From positions 1-41,101 of the forward strand of contig VBCH01000232.1 of the NCBI GenBank assembly GCA_005884455.1: DNA of 41,101 nt. The letters are read 5' to 3'. Both the position numbers and the translations under genes were made by a program. Source of the stretch: Betaproteobacteria bacterium (GTDB taxonomy: Bacteria; Pseudomonadota; Gammaproteobacteria; Burkholderiales; SG8-39). This document shows positions 1-8,072 of this stretch, piece after piece. The number at the start of each line of letters is the position of its first letter. Position 1 is the stretch's first letter. A model generated the notes under the pieces. It was not told where the DNA came from. It was given only the letters and a program-made list of their open reading frames with translations, and searched no databases.

Positions 1-1
1 C

Positions 2-2287
2 GCGCGCACTCACGTGCGCAGCGGGCCGTGGGGCGAAGACCTCGACGGCGACGGGATCGGCGAGAGCTTCCGCTTCGAATACACCCAGGTGTTCCTCGGG
101 TTCGAGACGATGCAGCTCTCGGCCACGGTCACGCTGAACGACGTCGCGCACTTCCGCAATGTCATCCGTCTCATCTTGCGCGGGACTCGATCGGCCGATC
201 GAAGCATCGCTTTCACCGAAGAGGCGTGGTTCGCGCCGGGACTCGGGCTGGTCAGGGCGCAGCGCGTGGCCGTCGACGAAATCGGCGCGCTGGTCGACGC
301 CCCGCACACGCTCGTGTTCGCCGGCGGCCTGGTCGGCGGCGCCGTCTGGGACCTGTCCGAGCCTCCTCCCGTGCTCGGAGGGTCGTTCGTCGATGTTCCC
401 CTCAAGCACAACGCTTTGGTCTACGACGCCGCGCGCAACGTGTATTACGCAAGCGTTCCCGGATCGGTCGCGAGCAGCGGCAACCGGATCGCCACCATCG
501 ACCCGGCGACCGGCCAGATCTCCTTCTCGGGGACCGTCGGATCGGAGCCCGATGCCCTTGCCATCTCCGCCGACGCGAGCGCGCTATACGTCGGGCTCGA
601 CGGCACGAGCGAGCTGGCGAAGCTCGCCCTCCCGTCGATGACCGAGCTCGGGCGCGTGAACATCGGCAGCCAGTTCATCGCGGGGACCATCGCCGTGTCA
701 CCCGTGGACCCCGACGTCGTCGCCGTGTCGAGGAAAGTGACAAACTCCATTCCAGGGGACGCCGGCGTCGTGCTGTTCCGCGGCCTGGTGGCGCAACCGA
801 AAACGCTGAATTTCGGCGGCAGTCTCACCGTCTTCGACACCGCGGGAACCACGCTCTACGGCCTGGACACCGGAAGCAGCAGCCGCGCGCTGAGCCGCAT
901 CCAGGTGCTTGCGGACGGGCTCGTCGCGGATCTCAGTCTAGGCAACGCCGCCTCTGGCATAGTTCGCGCGCTGAGCTTCGCCGGCAACCGAGTAATCGCT
1001 GGACGCGCGGTGTACGACACGCCGGCTCTCGGCGCGGCGGGCGTTGCCCCCAGCCAGGGAGACTGCCAGCCGCAGCGCTCGGCCAATCGCCTGCTGTGCC
1101 TGAGCGCGGCCGAAGGCGGGGGCGGTCAGCCGCGCATTCTGGTCGTCGACGGCGACAGCTTCGTCATCAAGGCGCTGCCCCTCTATGCGGGCTCCGAGTC
1201 GGCCGCGCCGCGCCGCTTCGTCGAGGGACCGGCCGGACAAGTCGCCTTCAGCTACCGCGCGAACCCTTCGGGATTCGCCTCGAAGATCCGCCTGTTCTCC
1301 AGCGCCGACCTGCTTGCACCCCCCGCGCTGGCGCCGCCGTCGTGGCTGCTTACGACCTACACCACACACGACGGCAGCGCGCTGAGCATTGGAATTCCGC
1401 ACCGTGCGCTCGTTTTCGACGGCGGGCGCAACGCGTATTACGCGAGCATCCCGGGAACGGTGCCGGGGTTCGGCAACAGCATCGCCACCATCGATCCTTC
1501 CGGCGGGCAGATCGCCTATTCGGCACCCATCGGCTCCGAGCCCAACGCGCTCGCGATCGCCGCGGACGGCAGCGCGCTCTATGTCGGGCTCGACGGCTCG
1601 GGCGAAGTGGTGAAGCTCGCCCTACCGTCGATGGCGGAGCAGGGCCGGACGCGTCTGCCCGTGGACTCGTTCCTCGGCCACGCCAATGCGCTGGCCCTGG
1701 CCGTGTCCCCTGCGGATTCGAGCGTGGCCGCAGTATCGATGACGCCCGGTGTAGGAGGGTCGGTGACGGCGCTGCTGCGCGGCATGCTCATGCAGCCGAA
1801 CACGGTGTCAGGAGCCTGGTACGACCAGCTCGTGTTCGACCCGGCAGGGACGGCGCTCTATGGCCTCAATGACGACAATGGCGACGTGGACCAGTGGCAG
1901 GTGCTCCCCGACGGTTTGACTCAGCACACGGCGCTCCGACTGCCGTTCGATTTCAAGATGAACGCACTCTCGTTCGCCGACAACCGGATCATCGTGGGCC
2001 GGTACGTGCTCCACGCACCGGCACTCAGCGTCGCCGGCTTAGTCCCGAATTCGTACAACTGCTGGGCGGAGCGGGCGGGAACAGGCCTGCTGTGCCTGAC
2101 TTACGGGGGATTGCTCGTGGCCGATGCAGCGACATTGACCGCGGGGAATCCGCTTCTGTACGCGCCGTTCGAACAGGTCACTCCCGCCAGATTGCTGCAG
2201 GGTCCGCCCGGACAGGTCGCGGTCGACTACAGCGGACCGCTCGGCCCCGCGTCGATCCTCCTGTTCTCCAGCGCCCAGCTACCCTAG
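2..2287 (+). CDS. Tandem-duplicated beta-propeller (YVTN/SMP-30-like) protein, 5' truncated
   Basis: The frame is open to the window edge, so the gene starts upstream; the first in-window start codon is GTG at 14. The N-terminal part has an acidic DLDGDGIGE stretch, possibly Ca-binding, and a beta-rich segment. After that come two copies of a module about 331 residues apart. They can be aligned from HNALVYD (near residue 132, counted from the GTG) to HRALVFD (near 463), and both contain NRIATIDP/NSIATIDP, SEPDALAI/SEPNALAI and LYVGLDG. These are blades of a YVTN/lactonase-type propeller. Each module also has a Cys pair near its end (CQPQ...LLCL and CWAE...LLCL), perhaps a disulphide. Probably exported and binding or scaffolding rather than catalytic; I see no active-site signature. 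Its function is unknown. Confidence 0.75.
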   Translation, partial: ARTHVRSGPWGEDLDGDGIGESFRFEYTQVFLGFETMQLSATVTLNDVAHFRNVIRLILRGTRSADRSIAFTEEAWFAPGLGLVRAQRVAVDEIGALVDAPHTLVFAGGLVGGAVWDLSEPPPVLGGSFVDVPLKHNALVYDAARNVYYASVPGSVASSGNRIATIDPATGQISFSGTVGSEPDALAISADASALYVGLDGTSELAKLALPSMTELGRVNIGSQFIAGTIAVSPVDPDVVAVSRKVTNSIPGDAGVVLFRGLVAQPKTLNFGGSLTVFDTAGTTLYGLDTGSSSRALSRIQVLADGLVADLSLGNAASGIVRALSFAGNRVIAGRAVYDTPALGAAGVAPSQGDCQPQRSANRLLCLSAAEGGGGQPRILVVDGDSFVIKALPLYAGSESAAPRRFVEGPAGQVAFSYRANPSGFASKIRLFSSADLLAPPALAPPSWLLTTYTTHDGSALSIGIPHRALVFDGGRNAYYASIPGTVPGFGNSIATIDPSGGQIAYSAPIGSEPNALAIAADGSALYVGLDGSGEVVKLALPSMAEQGRTRLPVDSFLGHANALALAVSPADSSVAAVSMTPGVGGSVTALLRGMLMQPNTVSGAWYDQLVFDPAGTALYGLNDDNGDVDQWQVLPDGLTQHTALRLPFDFKMNALSFADNRIIVGRYVLHAPALSVAGLVPNSYNCWAERAGTGLLCLTYGGLLVADAATLTAGNPLLYAPFEQVTPARLLQGPPGQVAVDYSGPLGPASILLFSSAQLP

Positions 2288-2304
2288 GCAGGCGAGCGCC
2301 GCCT

Positions 2305-4362
2305 TCACTTCAGCACTGCGAGCAGTTCCTGGAACTGCGGGCTGCTCTCGATCAGCTCGCGCCTCTGCTCGTCGATGCTGCGCCGCGATTTCGCCGACAG
2401 GAACCATCCCAGGGGCGGGGCGAATTTTTCCTGCTTCAGTCCGAAGTGGAAGTAGCGCCGGCGCTTGTCCGGCGCATTGGCTTCGACGAATTCCTTGGTC
2501 AGCGACTGCGAGTAGGTTCCGCGCGCGACGCGCGTGTTGAACAGCGCGTCGATCGGCGACATCAGCTCGGTGAGCCACCGCAACGGCGCCGGGCGCACCG
2601 GCGCGGCCGTGCTCGTCTCCTCCTCCCCGGGATCGTTGTTCACGTAGACGACGACGAAATCGAGATTCAGCTTCTCGCCGCGCGAGTAGATCGCGGAAAG
2701 GACGTCGAGCGCCGTCGCAGTGCCGGAGTTCTCGAAATATCCGCCGTCGACGACGTGCGCGGCGATCTCCTTCTCGCTGCGCTTGCGCAGCGAGCCCGCC
2801 GGGCTCACGTAGGTGAAGCGCGCGCTCAGGTGCGCCGCGGTGCTCGCAGGAATCGGGTAGTCGATGAAGGAGAAGACGTCGGCGGTATCGTTGAAGATGC
2901 CGGCGTCGACGGCGAGGTTGCTCGCGATCATCCGTTTGCCCGTCTCCACCCAGGTGGCGTTCAGGAGGAGCGACGGGATCCGCCAGGCCCGGTCGCCCTT
3001 CCACAGCGCGTCGAAGGGCTCGGCGAGGCGGTCGTTGCCCATGCGCGTCCTCCAGGCGTCCTCCCAGGACCCCTCGAGCGCCCGCGCCCGGTCGAACCGC
3101 TCCACCGGAAAAGGAAGAAACCGCTGGACCAGATCGGGAAAGAGAAAGGCCGCCAGCGCCGGCGACAGGAAATCCTCTCCGAGGACCTGCCCGGCGCAGC
3201 GCTCGATGTTCGTTTCCGCTCTCCCCTGGACGTCGCACAGTTTTCCCCCGGCGCCCCGCCCTTGAGCGAGCAGCGCGTCGAACACCAGCGCGCCGACGCT
3301 CCCGCCCGACACGCCGCTGATCGCGTAGACGTGGCGCACGAACGAAGGCTCCCTCTCCTGGATCGCCGCGAGCAGTGTCGCCGTCCAGTACGCCGCGCGG
3401 ATTCCGCCGCCTTCCGCGGCAACGATCACGACGGGATAGCGCCTCTTCGGGTCGCGCCCCCGCTCGCGCGAGGCTATCCACTGATCGAAATGCTCCCGCA
3501 CCCCGAGCTCGTGGGGGACGGCGGAGGCCCCGGCTCCCGCCTCGCGCACGCGATGGTTGTCGTTGCAGCTGCTGATGGCGACCGCCCAGACGATTAGCAC
3601 CAGGAACAGGGTCGGCGCGTGATTCATGCGCGGCACGCAGGTCAGGACGAAGTTGCCGAACACGAGCCATGACGACCAGGCGAAGAGGACGATCGCGAGC
3701 GTGCCGATCCCCTGCGGCAGCCAGACCGGCGAGACGACGAACAGGGTGAGGAGCACCCAGCTGGCTCCGAACACGACGAGCAGGGCGCGCGTGATCCCCG
3801 ACACCGAAAACTCGAGCGGCGCCTCCTTGGGGGCGCGCCTCAGCAGCTTGTTGATCTTGGCCGGCACGGCCACCCGGGATTTCCGCGCGAGCGCCTCGCG
3901 CATTCCGTCCTCGTATCTCCAGGCGATCGCGAGAAGAATCACGGCGAGGAAGATGTACCCCGCGCCCTGAAGATATTGAGCCATCGCGATCGAGCCGATC
4001 GCGACGCTGGCCACCGCGAGAAATCCGAGGGTCCTCGGCATAAAGCGCTCGATCTTCCTCGCGCGCGCCGGGTCGCTCACCGCCCGCGCGGGCTGGTTCG
4101 CGAGGAGCGCGATCGAGGTGAGCCAGGTCGTGCCGAACCAGATCAGCACCGCCGCGAGAAAGAAGAGCTGGTGGGCCCAGTAGAGGGGATCCTGCGTCTC
4201 GCTGGCTAGCGCCTCGACGAACTCGCGCCCCTGCCCCACGAGCACGAAGAAGACGAAGCCGAGCAGCGTGAGCAGCGTGCTCAAGCGGCACGCGAGCAGC
4301 ACGGCGAAGAGGTCGGTCGCGACCCCCAGGCTGTTTCGCAGGAAGGCCCAGAGCGGTTTCAC
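2305..4362 (-). CDS. Patatin-like phospholipase with multi-pass N-terminal membrane domain
   Basis: Probable serine lipid acyl hydrolase of 685 aa. Residues 1-265 hold about six or seven hydrophobic helices (for example around 20-42, 60-90, 110-148 and 190-265). The rest is a patatin domain: oxyanion-hole GGGIR at 318-322, nucleophile elbow GVSGG at 350-354 (Ser352), and the dyad Asp in VDGG (Asp539). All catalytic parts are present. Known patatin enzymes use this Ser-Asp dyad to cleave phospholipids or acyl esters. The membrane domain suggests action at the inner membrane, with the patatin side probably cytosolic; that is inference. The start is GTG at 4362, which overlaps the TGA of a 15-codon upstream ORF (GTGA), suggesting translational coupling. 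The gene is divergent from the amidohydrolase gene. Confidence 0.85.
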   Translation of the reverse strand: MKPLWAFLRNSLGVATDLFAVLLACRLSTLLTLLGFVFFVLVGQGREFVEALASETQDPLYWAHQLFFLAAVLIWFGTTWLTSIALLANQPARAVSDPARARKIERFMPRTLGFLAVASVAIGSIAMAQYLQGAGYIFLAVILLAIAWRYEDGMREALARKSRVAVPAKINKLLRRAPKEAPLEFSVSGITRALLVVFGASWVLLTLFVVSPVWLPQGIGTLAIVLFAWSSWLVFGNFVLTCVPRMNHAPTLFLVLIVWAVAISSCNDNHRVREAGAGASAVPHELGVREHFDQWIASRERGRDPKRRYPVVIVAAEGGGIRAAYWTATLLAAIQEREPSFVRHVYAISGVSGGSVGALVFDALLAQGRGAGGKLCDVQGRAETNIERCAGQVLGEDFLSPALAAFLFPDLVQRFLPFPVERFDRARALEGSWEDAWRTRMGNDRLAEPFDALWKGDRAWRIPSLLLNATWVETGKRMIASNLAVDAGIFNDTADVFSFIDYPIPASTAAHLSARFTYVSPAGSLRKRSEKEIAAHVVDGGYFENSGTATALDVLSAIYSRGEKLNLDFVVVYVNNDPGEEETSTAAPVRPAPLRWLTELMSPIDALFNTRVARGTYSQSLTKEFVEANAPDKRRRYFHFGLKQEKFAPPLGWFLSAKSRRSIDEQRRELIESSPQFQELLAVLK

Positions 4363-4406
4363 GCCGATGACTCCCGGTCACACCTTGCGCACGAGGTTTT
4401 TTTCAT
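4359..4406 (-). CDS. Possible 15-residue leader ORF coupled to the patatin gene
   Basis: A minus-strand ATG at 4406, behind a purine-rich ribosome site, opens a 15-codon frame (MKKTSCARCDRESSA). Its TGA overlaps the GTG start of the patatin gene by GTGA. The first four codons and about 30 nt upstream almost match the start region of the cupin gene at 20155. It is either a true coupling leader or the stump of a lost gene whose promoter and ribosome site were kept. No independent evidence of translation. Confidence 0.35.
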   Translation of the reverse strand: MKKTSCARCDRESSA

Positions 4407-4438
4407 GGCCTCTTCCTGCCGAGGAAATGATATCCGAA
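4395..4438 (-). repeat. 44-nt promoter/start-region repeat, copy 1
   Basis: Ungapped match, 39 of 44 positions by eye, to 20144-20187. It covers the first codons (ATGAAAAAAACC on the minus strand), the ribosome site and an upstream block containing the palindrome GATATC. At the other copy it is the real start of the cupin gene; here it precedes only a 15-codon frame. Confidence 0.7.
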
Positions 4439-4525
4439 ACCCTCGGGCCCGGGACCGGCGGTCTTGACGGTCAGGCACCGGGTGTTCCATCCTTTGTACG
4501 GGTTTTCCGGCAAGGGAGTATCAGA

Positions 4526-5497
4526 ATGATCGCACGCCGCACCTTCATCAAGAGAGCCTCGATGGTGGCGATAGCCGCAACCGCGTCGGCAATCGGCGGG
4601 CAAAGCCGCGGCCAGCAGGTGTCGAATTCGGCCGGCACCGAGCCTCCGAAGCTGAAGGCTCCGGAAAGCGCCTGCGACTGCCACATGCACATCTACGATC
4701 CGGCGCGCTTTGCCATGCCTCCCAGCCCGAGGGTGGCTCCGTCCAATGCCACCGTGTCGCATTACCGCCTGCTGCAGAAGCGCATCGGAACGACGCGCGT
4801 CGTCGTCGTCCAGCCGCGCAACTACGCCATCGACAACCGGGTGACCGTCGATGCGATCGCGCAGCTCGGCCCGAACGCGAGGGGCGTCGCCGTTCTCCAC
4901 CCGACGGTCACGGATGCCGAGTTGAAAGCGCTCCATGCCGCAGGCGTGCGCGGCATCCGCTTCACCCTGGGCGACCCGGCCACCGCGGTGGTCAAGGTCG
5001 ACATGATCGAGCCGCTCGCGAAACGCGTCGCGGATCTCGGCTGGCACGTGCAGTTCAACGTGGAAGGCGCCCAGATCGTCGAGCTCGCGGACCTGTTGCG
5101 GCGCCTGCCGACGCAAATGGTGTTCGATCACCTGGGGAACCCGCCGCTGCCGGCCGGCATCGAGCATCCGTCTCATGCGATCGTCCGCGGCCTTGTCGAC
5201 CGCGGTCGCGCCTGGGTCAAGCTCTCGGGCGCGTATTCGAACAGCAAGATCGGCCCGCCGTCCTATCCGGAGGCCACCCGGACCGCGCTGGCCTTCGTCA
5301 AGGCGGCGCCGGAGCGCCTAGTGTGGGGGAGCGACTGGCCGCACCCGACCATGCCCAACGACAACAAGCCGAACGACGCACTGCTGTTTGATCTGCTCGC
5401 CGAATGGGCGCCGGACGAGGCGACGCGAAACCGCATCCTGGTTCGAAATCCGGAAGCGCTCTACGGCTTTACACCTTCCGCACGAACGCCGGCGTAA
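4526..5497 (+). CDS. Tat-exported amidohydrolase (amidohydrolase_2, LigI/PDC lactonase-like)
   Basis: Probable metal-dependent TIM-barrel hydrolase of 323 aa. The start at 4526 is chosen because it gives a clean twin-arginine signal (RRTFIK, then a hydrophobic stretch to about residue 35); the frame is open further upstream. The mature part starts with the amidohydrolase_2 metal motif CDCHMHIYDP and ends with WGSDWPHP, the usual late Asp/His motif. The family includes 2-pyrone-4,6-dicarboxylate lactonase and 4-sulfomuconolactone hydrolase, so hydrolysis of a lactone from aromatic breakdown is plausible. The exact substrate cannot be read. Export by Tat would place it in the periplasm with its cofactor already bound. 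Its 3' end overlaps the convergent dehydrogenase gene by 29 bp. Confidence 0.85.
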   Translation: MIARRTFIKRASMVAIAATASAIGGQSRGQQVSNSAGTEPPKLKAPESACDCHMHIYDPARFAMPPSPRVAPSNATVSHYRLLQKRIGTTRVVVVQPRNYAIDNRVTVDAIAQLGPNARGVAVLHPTVTDAELKALHAAGVRGIRFTLGDPATAVVKVDMIEPLAKRVADLGWHVQFNVEGAQIVELADLLRRLPTQMVFDHLGNPPLPAGIEHPSHAIVRGLVDRGRAWVKLSGAYSNSKIGPPSYPEATRTALAFVKAAPERLVWGSDWPHPTMPNDNKPNDALLFDLLAEWAPDEATRNRILVRNPEALYGFTPSARTPA

Positions 5498-6704
5498 ACT
5501 CCTTCACCGTCCGCACTCCGCACTGCATCATCGCCACGCGCGTCTCGGTGCGCAAAATCTCGAGGACTTTCGCAACGCCCGCCTCTCCGAACGCGCCGAG
5601 CCCCCACAGGTAAGGCCGGCCCACGCCGACCGCGTTCGCGCCCATCGCGAGCGCCTTGGCGACGTCCGTCCCTCGCCTGAATCCGCCGTCCACCAGCACC
5701 AGGATTTTTCCCTGCACCGCGTCCACCACCTCCGGCAGCACGTCGATGGTGGCGCGGCCGCTGTCTTCTCCGCGCCCGCCGTGGTTGGAGACGACGAGGC
5801 CGTCGACTCCGTTCTCGACGGCGAGCTTCGCGTCCTCGGCGGTGAGGATGCCCTTGATGACGATCTTCATCTTGGTCGCGCCGCGCAGCCGCTTGATGAA
5901 GTCCCAGCTCATGTTCGCCGACTGCAGGTTGGGCAGGCCTTTCAGATCGATTCCGGCGTAGGCGGGCTTGCGCTTGACGCTCTCCTGCAGGTCTCCCGAG
6001 TGGCAGCCTTTGCAGTCGCGCGCGTCGTTCTTGCGCAGGCGGAAGAAGGTCTCCTGGTTTCTCCCCGCGACGCGGTCCACCGTCACCACGACGACCGGCG
6101 ACCCGGCGCGCTCCGCGCGCTTGACGAGCGCCTCGGCGACCTCCCACTTGGGCGAGGCGTAGAGCTGGTACCAGACCGGGGCCCCGCGCGCCGCGATGGC
6201 GTCTTCCATCGACGTGGTCGCGGGGGTCGCGAGCATCTCGAGGTGCCCGCCCGTCTTCGCCGCGCGCGCGACCGCCGCCTCGCCTTCCGGGTGGTAGGCC
6301 TTGTTGCCGCCCGTCGGGCAGATGAAGATGGGGTTCGGATACTTCACGCCGAGGATGTCGACGCTCATGTCCACCTTGGACACGTCGTTCAGGCGCCGCG
6401 GCCGCAGATAGTACTTGGAGAAGGCTTCGCGGTTCGCCTTCAGCGTCGCCTCGGCGTCGATCCCCGAGGCCATGTAGCCGATGTGCGCGGGAGGCACGTT
6501 CTTGAAGAACACCGGCTCGAAGTCGAACACGTTGATCGCCTCGGAGGGGCTCGTGATGAGCGGCGCGTTCGCCTCGAGCTCGGGGAGCTTCGAGGGGCGG
6601 TCCACTCCGGCGAATGAAAAGCCGGGCGACGCGAGCAGCGGGCTCGCGGACAGCCATTGAAGAAGACGGCGGCGGCGCTCGAAACGAGGGTCGAAGGACA
6701 GCAT
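5469..6704 (-). CDS. FMN-dependent alpha-hydroxy-acid dehydrogenase with Tat-like signal and CxxCH
   Basis: Member of the L-lactate dehydrogenase/glycolate oxidase family, 411 aa, which oxidises 2-hydroxy acids to 2-oxo acids on FMN. Visible landmarks: WYQLY near 178-182, TVD at 208-210, IKG with Lys284, the active-site SNHGGR (His308, Arg311), and LVDGGFRRGTDVAKALAMGA for FMN phosphate binding. Two features are unusual. The N-terminus (RRRRLLQW followed by a hydrophobic stretch to about residue 32) looks like a Tat signal. The loop after TVDR carries CKGCH at 231-235, a c-type heme-binding motif, where classic relatives have none or (flavocytochrome b2) an N-terminal b-type heme. An exported flavocytochrome feeding electrons to the respiratory chain is inferred. 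It is the last gene of a minus-strand run; GGGGAG precedes the ATG. Confidence 0.88.
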   Translation of the reverse strand: MLSFDPRFERRRRLLQWLSASPLLASPGFSFAGVDRPSKLPELEANAPLITSPSEAINVFDFEPVFFKNVPPAHIGYMASGIDAEATLKANREAFSKYYLRPRRLNDVSKVDMSVDILGVKYPNPIFICPTGGNKAYHPEGEAAVARAAKTGGHLEMLATPATTSMEDAIAARGAPVWYQLYASPKWEVAEALVKRAERAGSPVVVVTVDRVAGRNQETFFRLRKNDARDCKGCHSGDLQESVKRKPAYAGIDLKGLPNLQSANMSWDFIKRLRGATKMKIVIKGILTAEDAKLAVENGVDGLVVSNHGGRGEDSGRATIDVLPEVVDAVQGKILVLVDGGFRRGTDVAKALAMGANAVGVGRPYLWGLGAFGEAGVAKVLEILRTETRVAMMQCGVRTVKEFTPAFVRKV

Positions 6705-6743
6705 GAAGGCTCCCCTGTAAGGTGAAATTCCGCGCGAAATTTC

Positions 6744-6962
6744 CTACGCCGGAGGAAACGCCTTGTCCGCCAGATCGCCGTAGAACCGCCGACAGATTTT
6801 CCGCCGCCGCTCGATCGGGTCGAGCCCCGGCGGCAGCGACGCTTCGACCAGCGCGCGCGCCGTATCGAACATGTCCGCGCACATGCTCACGCGCTCCGCG
6901 GGCACGAGGTCGAGGAGACGCTCCCGGACCAGCCTTTCGAATTCAGGCGTTGTGTCGTTCAT
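6744..6962 (-). CDS. Small conserved-type hypothetical protein (72 aa)
   Basis: Soluble 72-residue protein rich in charged residues. It starts at ATG 6962, inside the last codons of the preceding 42-codon ORF (20-bp overlap), which argues for translational coupling. The central part reads as helices (RLVRERLLDLVP, MFDTARALVEASL), followed by a basic IERRRKICRRFYG block. From memory, short proteins of this look sit directly after nucleotidyltransferase-like genes in many proteobacteria and cyanobacteria, which fits the truncated partner just upstream. No catalytic motif is visible; function unknown. A longer in-frame start at 7043 exists but would overlap the whole upstream ORF and is less likely. 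Confidence 0.6.
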   Translation of the reverse strand: MNDTTPEFERLVRERLLDLVPAERVSMCADMFDTARALVEASLPPGLDPIERRRKICRRFYGDLADKAFPPA

Positions 6963-7071
6963 CGAGGTATTTCTCCAGCAGGCCGGCGACGCCCAGATCG
7001 GCCGCCCAGCGGCGAAGATAGCCGAGGTCGGCGCCTCCCGCAAGCAGCGCGTCTCGACTCACCTGAGTCAC
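6943..7071 (-). pseudogene. C-terminal remnant of a nucleotidyltransferase-like protein (42 codons)
   Basis: A 42-codon frame starts at GTG 7071, overlapping the TGA of the Bug gene (GTGA), and ends inside the next small gene. Its sequence (ALLAGGADLGYLRRWAADLG and a following VAGLLEKYLDE) resembles the extreme C-terminus of AbiEii-like or MNT-like nucleotidyltransferase proteins, which usually run to 150-250 residues. The catalytic N-terminal part is absent: the upstream DNA is the Bug gene in another frame. The likeliest story is that a Bug gene or a deletion replaced the 5' part and left this tail plus the partner gene. It could still be translated as a short peptide. Confidence 0.5.
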
Positions 7072-8042
7072 TCGACGCGCATGCGCCTTTCCCGGATCAG
7101 CTTGCCCCACTTCTCGATTTCCTTTTTCAGGTGGGCCGAGAATTCCTCGGGAGAGCTCGCGATCACGTCCAGGCCCATCTGCGCGAACCGCGCCGAGAGC
7201 TCGGGGGAGCGCAGGGCGGCCCTCAGCTTCGCGTTCAGCAGGGCGACGATCTCCGCGGGCGTTCCCCGGGGCGCGAGCATCCCGTGCCAGGTGACGAATT
7301 CGTATCCGGGCACGCCGGATTCCGCGATGGTCGGAACCTCCGGCAATGCCGGCGCGCGCCTCGCTCCGGTCACGCCGAGCGCGCGCAGCCTCCCGGCGCT
7401 GACGTGCGGGACCGCCTCCGAGATGTTCGGATAGCTGATGCCGATCTCCCCGCCCAGCACCGCCACCAGCGCCGGGCCGCCTCCCTTGTACTGGATCGCC
7501 ACGATGTCCACGCCTCCCAGCATGTTGAACAGCTCCCCCGCGATATGCGGGTTGGTGCCGGCGCCCGCGGCCGAGTAATTCAGCGTTCCCGGCTTCGATT
7601 TCGCGAGCTGCAGCAGCTCGCCCACGGATCGCGCCGGCACCGAAGGGTGCACCACCAGGACCGAGGGCGAGGAGGAGAGCAGCGCGACCGGCGCGAAATC
7701 GGCGAGCGGGTCGTAAGGCAGCGGGCTGTAGAGATGGACGTTCGCGACGAAGGGAATGGTGTGGATCAGAAGCGTGTAGCCGTCGGGCTTCGCGCGCGCC
7801 GCGAGCTCGGTCCCGATATTGCCCGAGGCCCCGCTGCGGTTGTCGACCACCACCGGCTGCGCGAGGCTCTGAGAGAGTGGTGGCGCGACGAGGCGCGCGA
7901 CCACGTCTACGCTGCCGCCCGGAGGAAAGGCCACGATCAGCCGCACCGGCCGCGCCGGATAGGTCTCGCCTTGCCCCGCGGCGAATCGCGCAACCGGGAG
8001 CGCCGCTCCCAGGAATGCGGCGATCAGGACGATTTTCTTCAC
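7068..8042 (-). CDS. TTT-type (Bug/TctC) solute-binding protein
   Basis: Periplasmic binding protein of the tripartite tricarboxylate transporter class, 324 aa, full length for the family. The start is GTG at 8042, behind a strong GGAGGAGG. A signal peptide covers residues 1-23 (MKKIVLIAAFL...AAG). The mature part shows the family marks: YPARPVRLIVAFPPGG, then a VVDNRSGASGNIG loop, PDGYTLL, the VHPSVPARS region, and a late GVPGYEF. Such proteins bind organic acids, often dicarboxylates, aromatic acids or amides. No TctA/TctB membrane partners are nearby. It follows the EamA gene by 30 bp and is coupled at its 3' end to two small ORFs. Confidence 0.92.
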   Translation of the reverse strand: MKKIVLIAAFLGAALPVARFAAGQGETYPARPVRLIVAFPPGGSVDVVARLVAPPLSQSLAQPVVVDNRSGASGNIGTELAARAKPDGYTLLIHTIPFVANVHLYSPLPYDPLADFAPVALLSSSPSVLVVHPSVPARSVGELLQLAKSKPGTLNYSAAGAGTNPHIAGELFNMLGGVDIVAIQYKGGGPALVAVLGGEIGISYPNISEAVPHVSAGRLRALGVTGARRAPALPEVPTIAESGVPGYEFVTWHGMLAPRGTPAEIVALLNAKLRAALRSPELSARFAQMGLDVIASSPEEFSAHLKKEIEKWGKLIRERRMRVE

Positions 8043-8072
8043 GACGCCTCCTCCCGAAAAATTCCGATCGCT

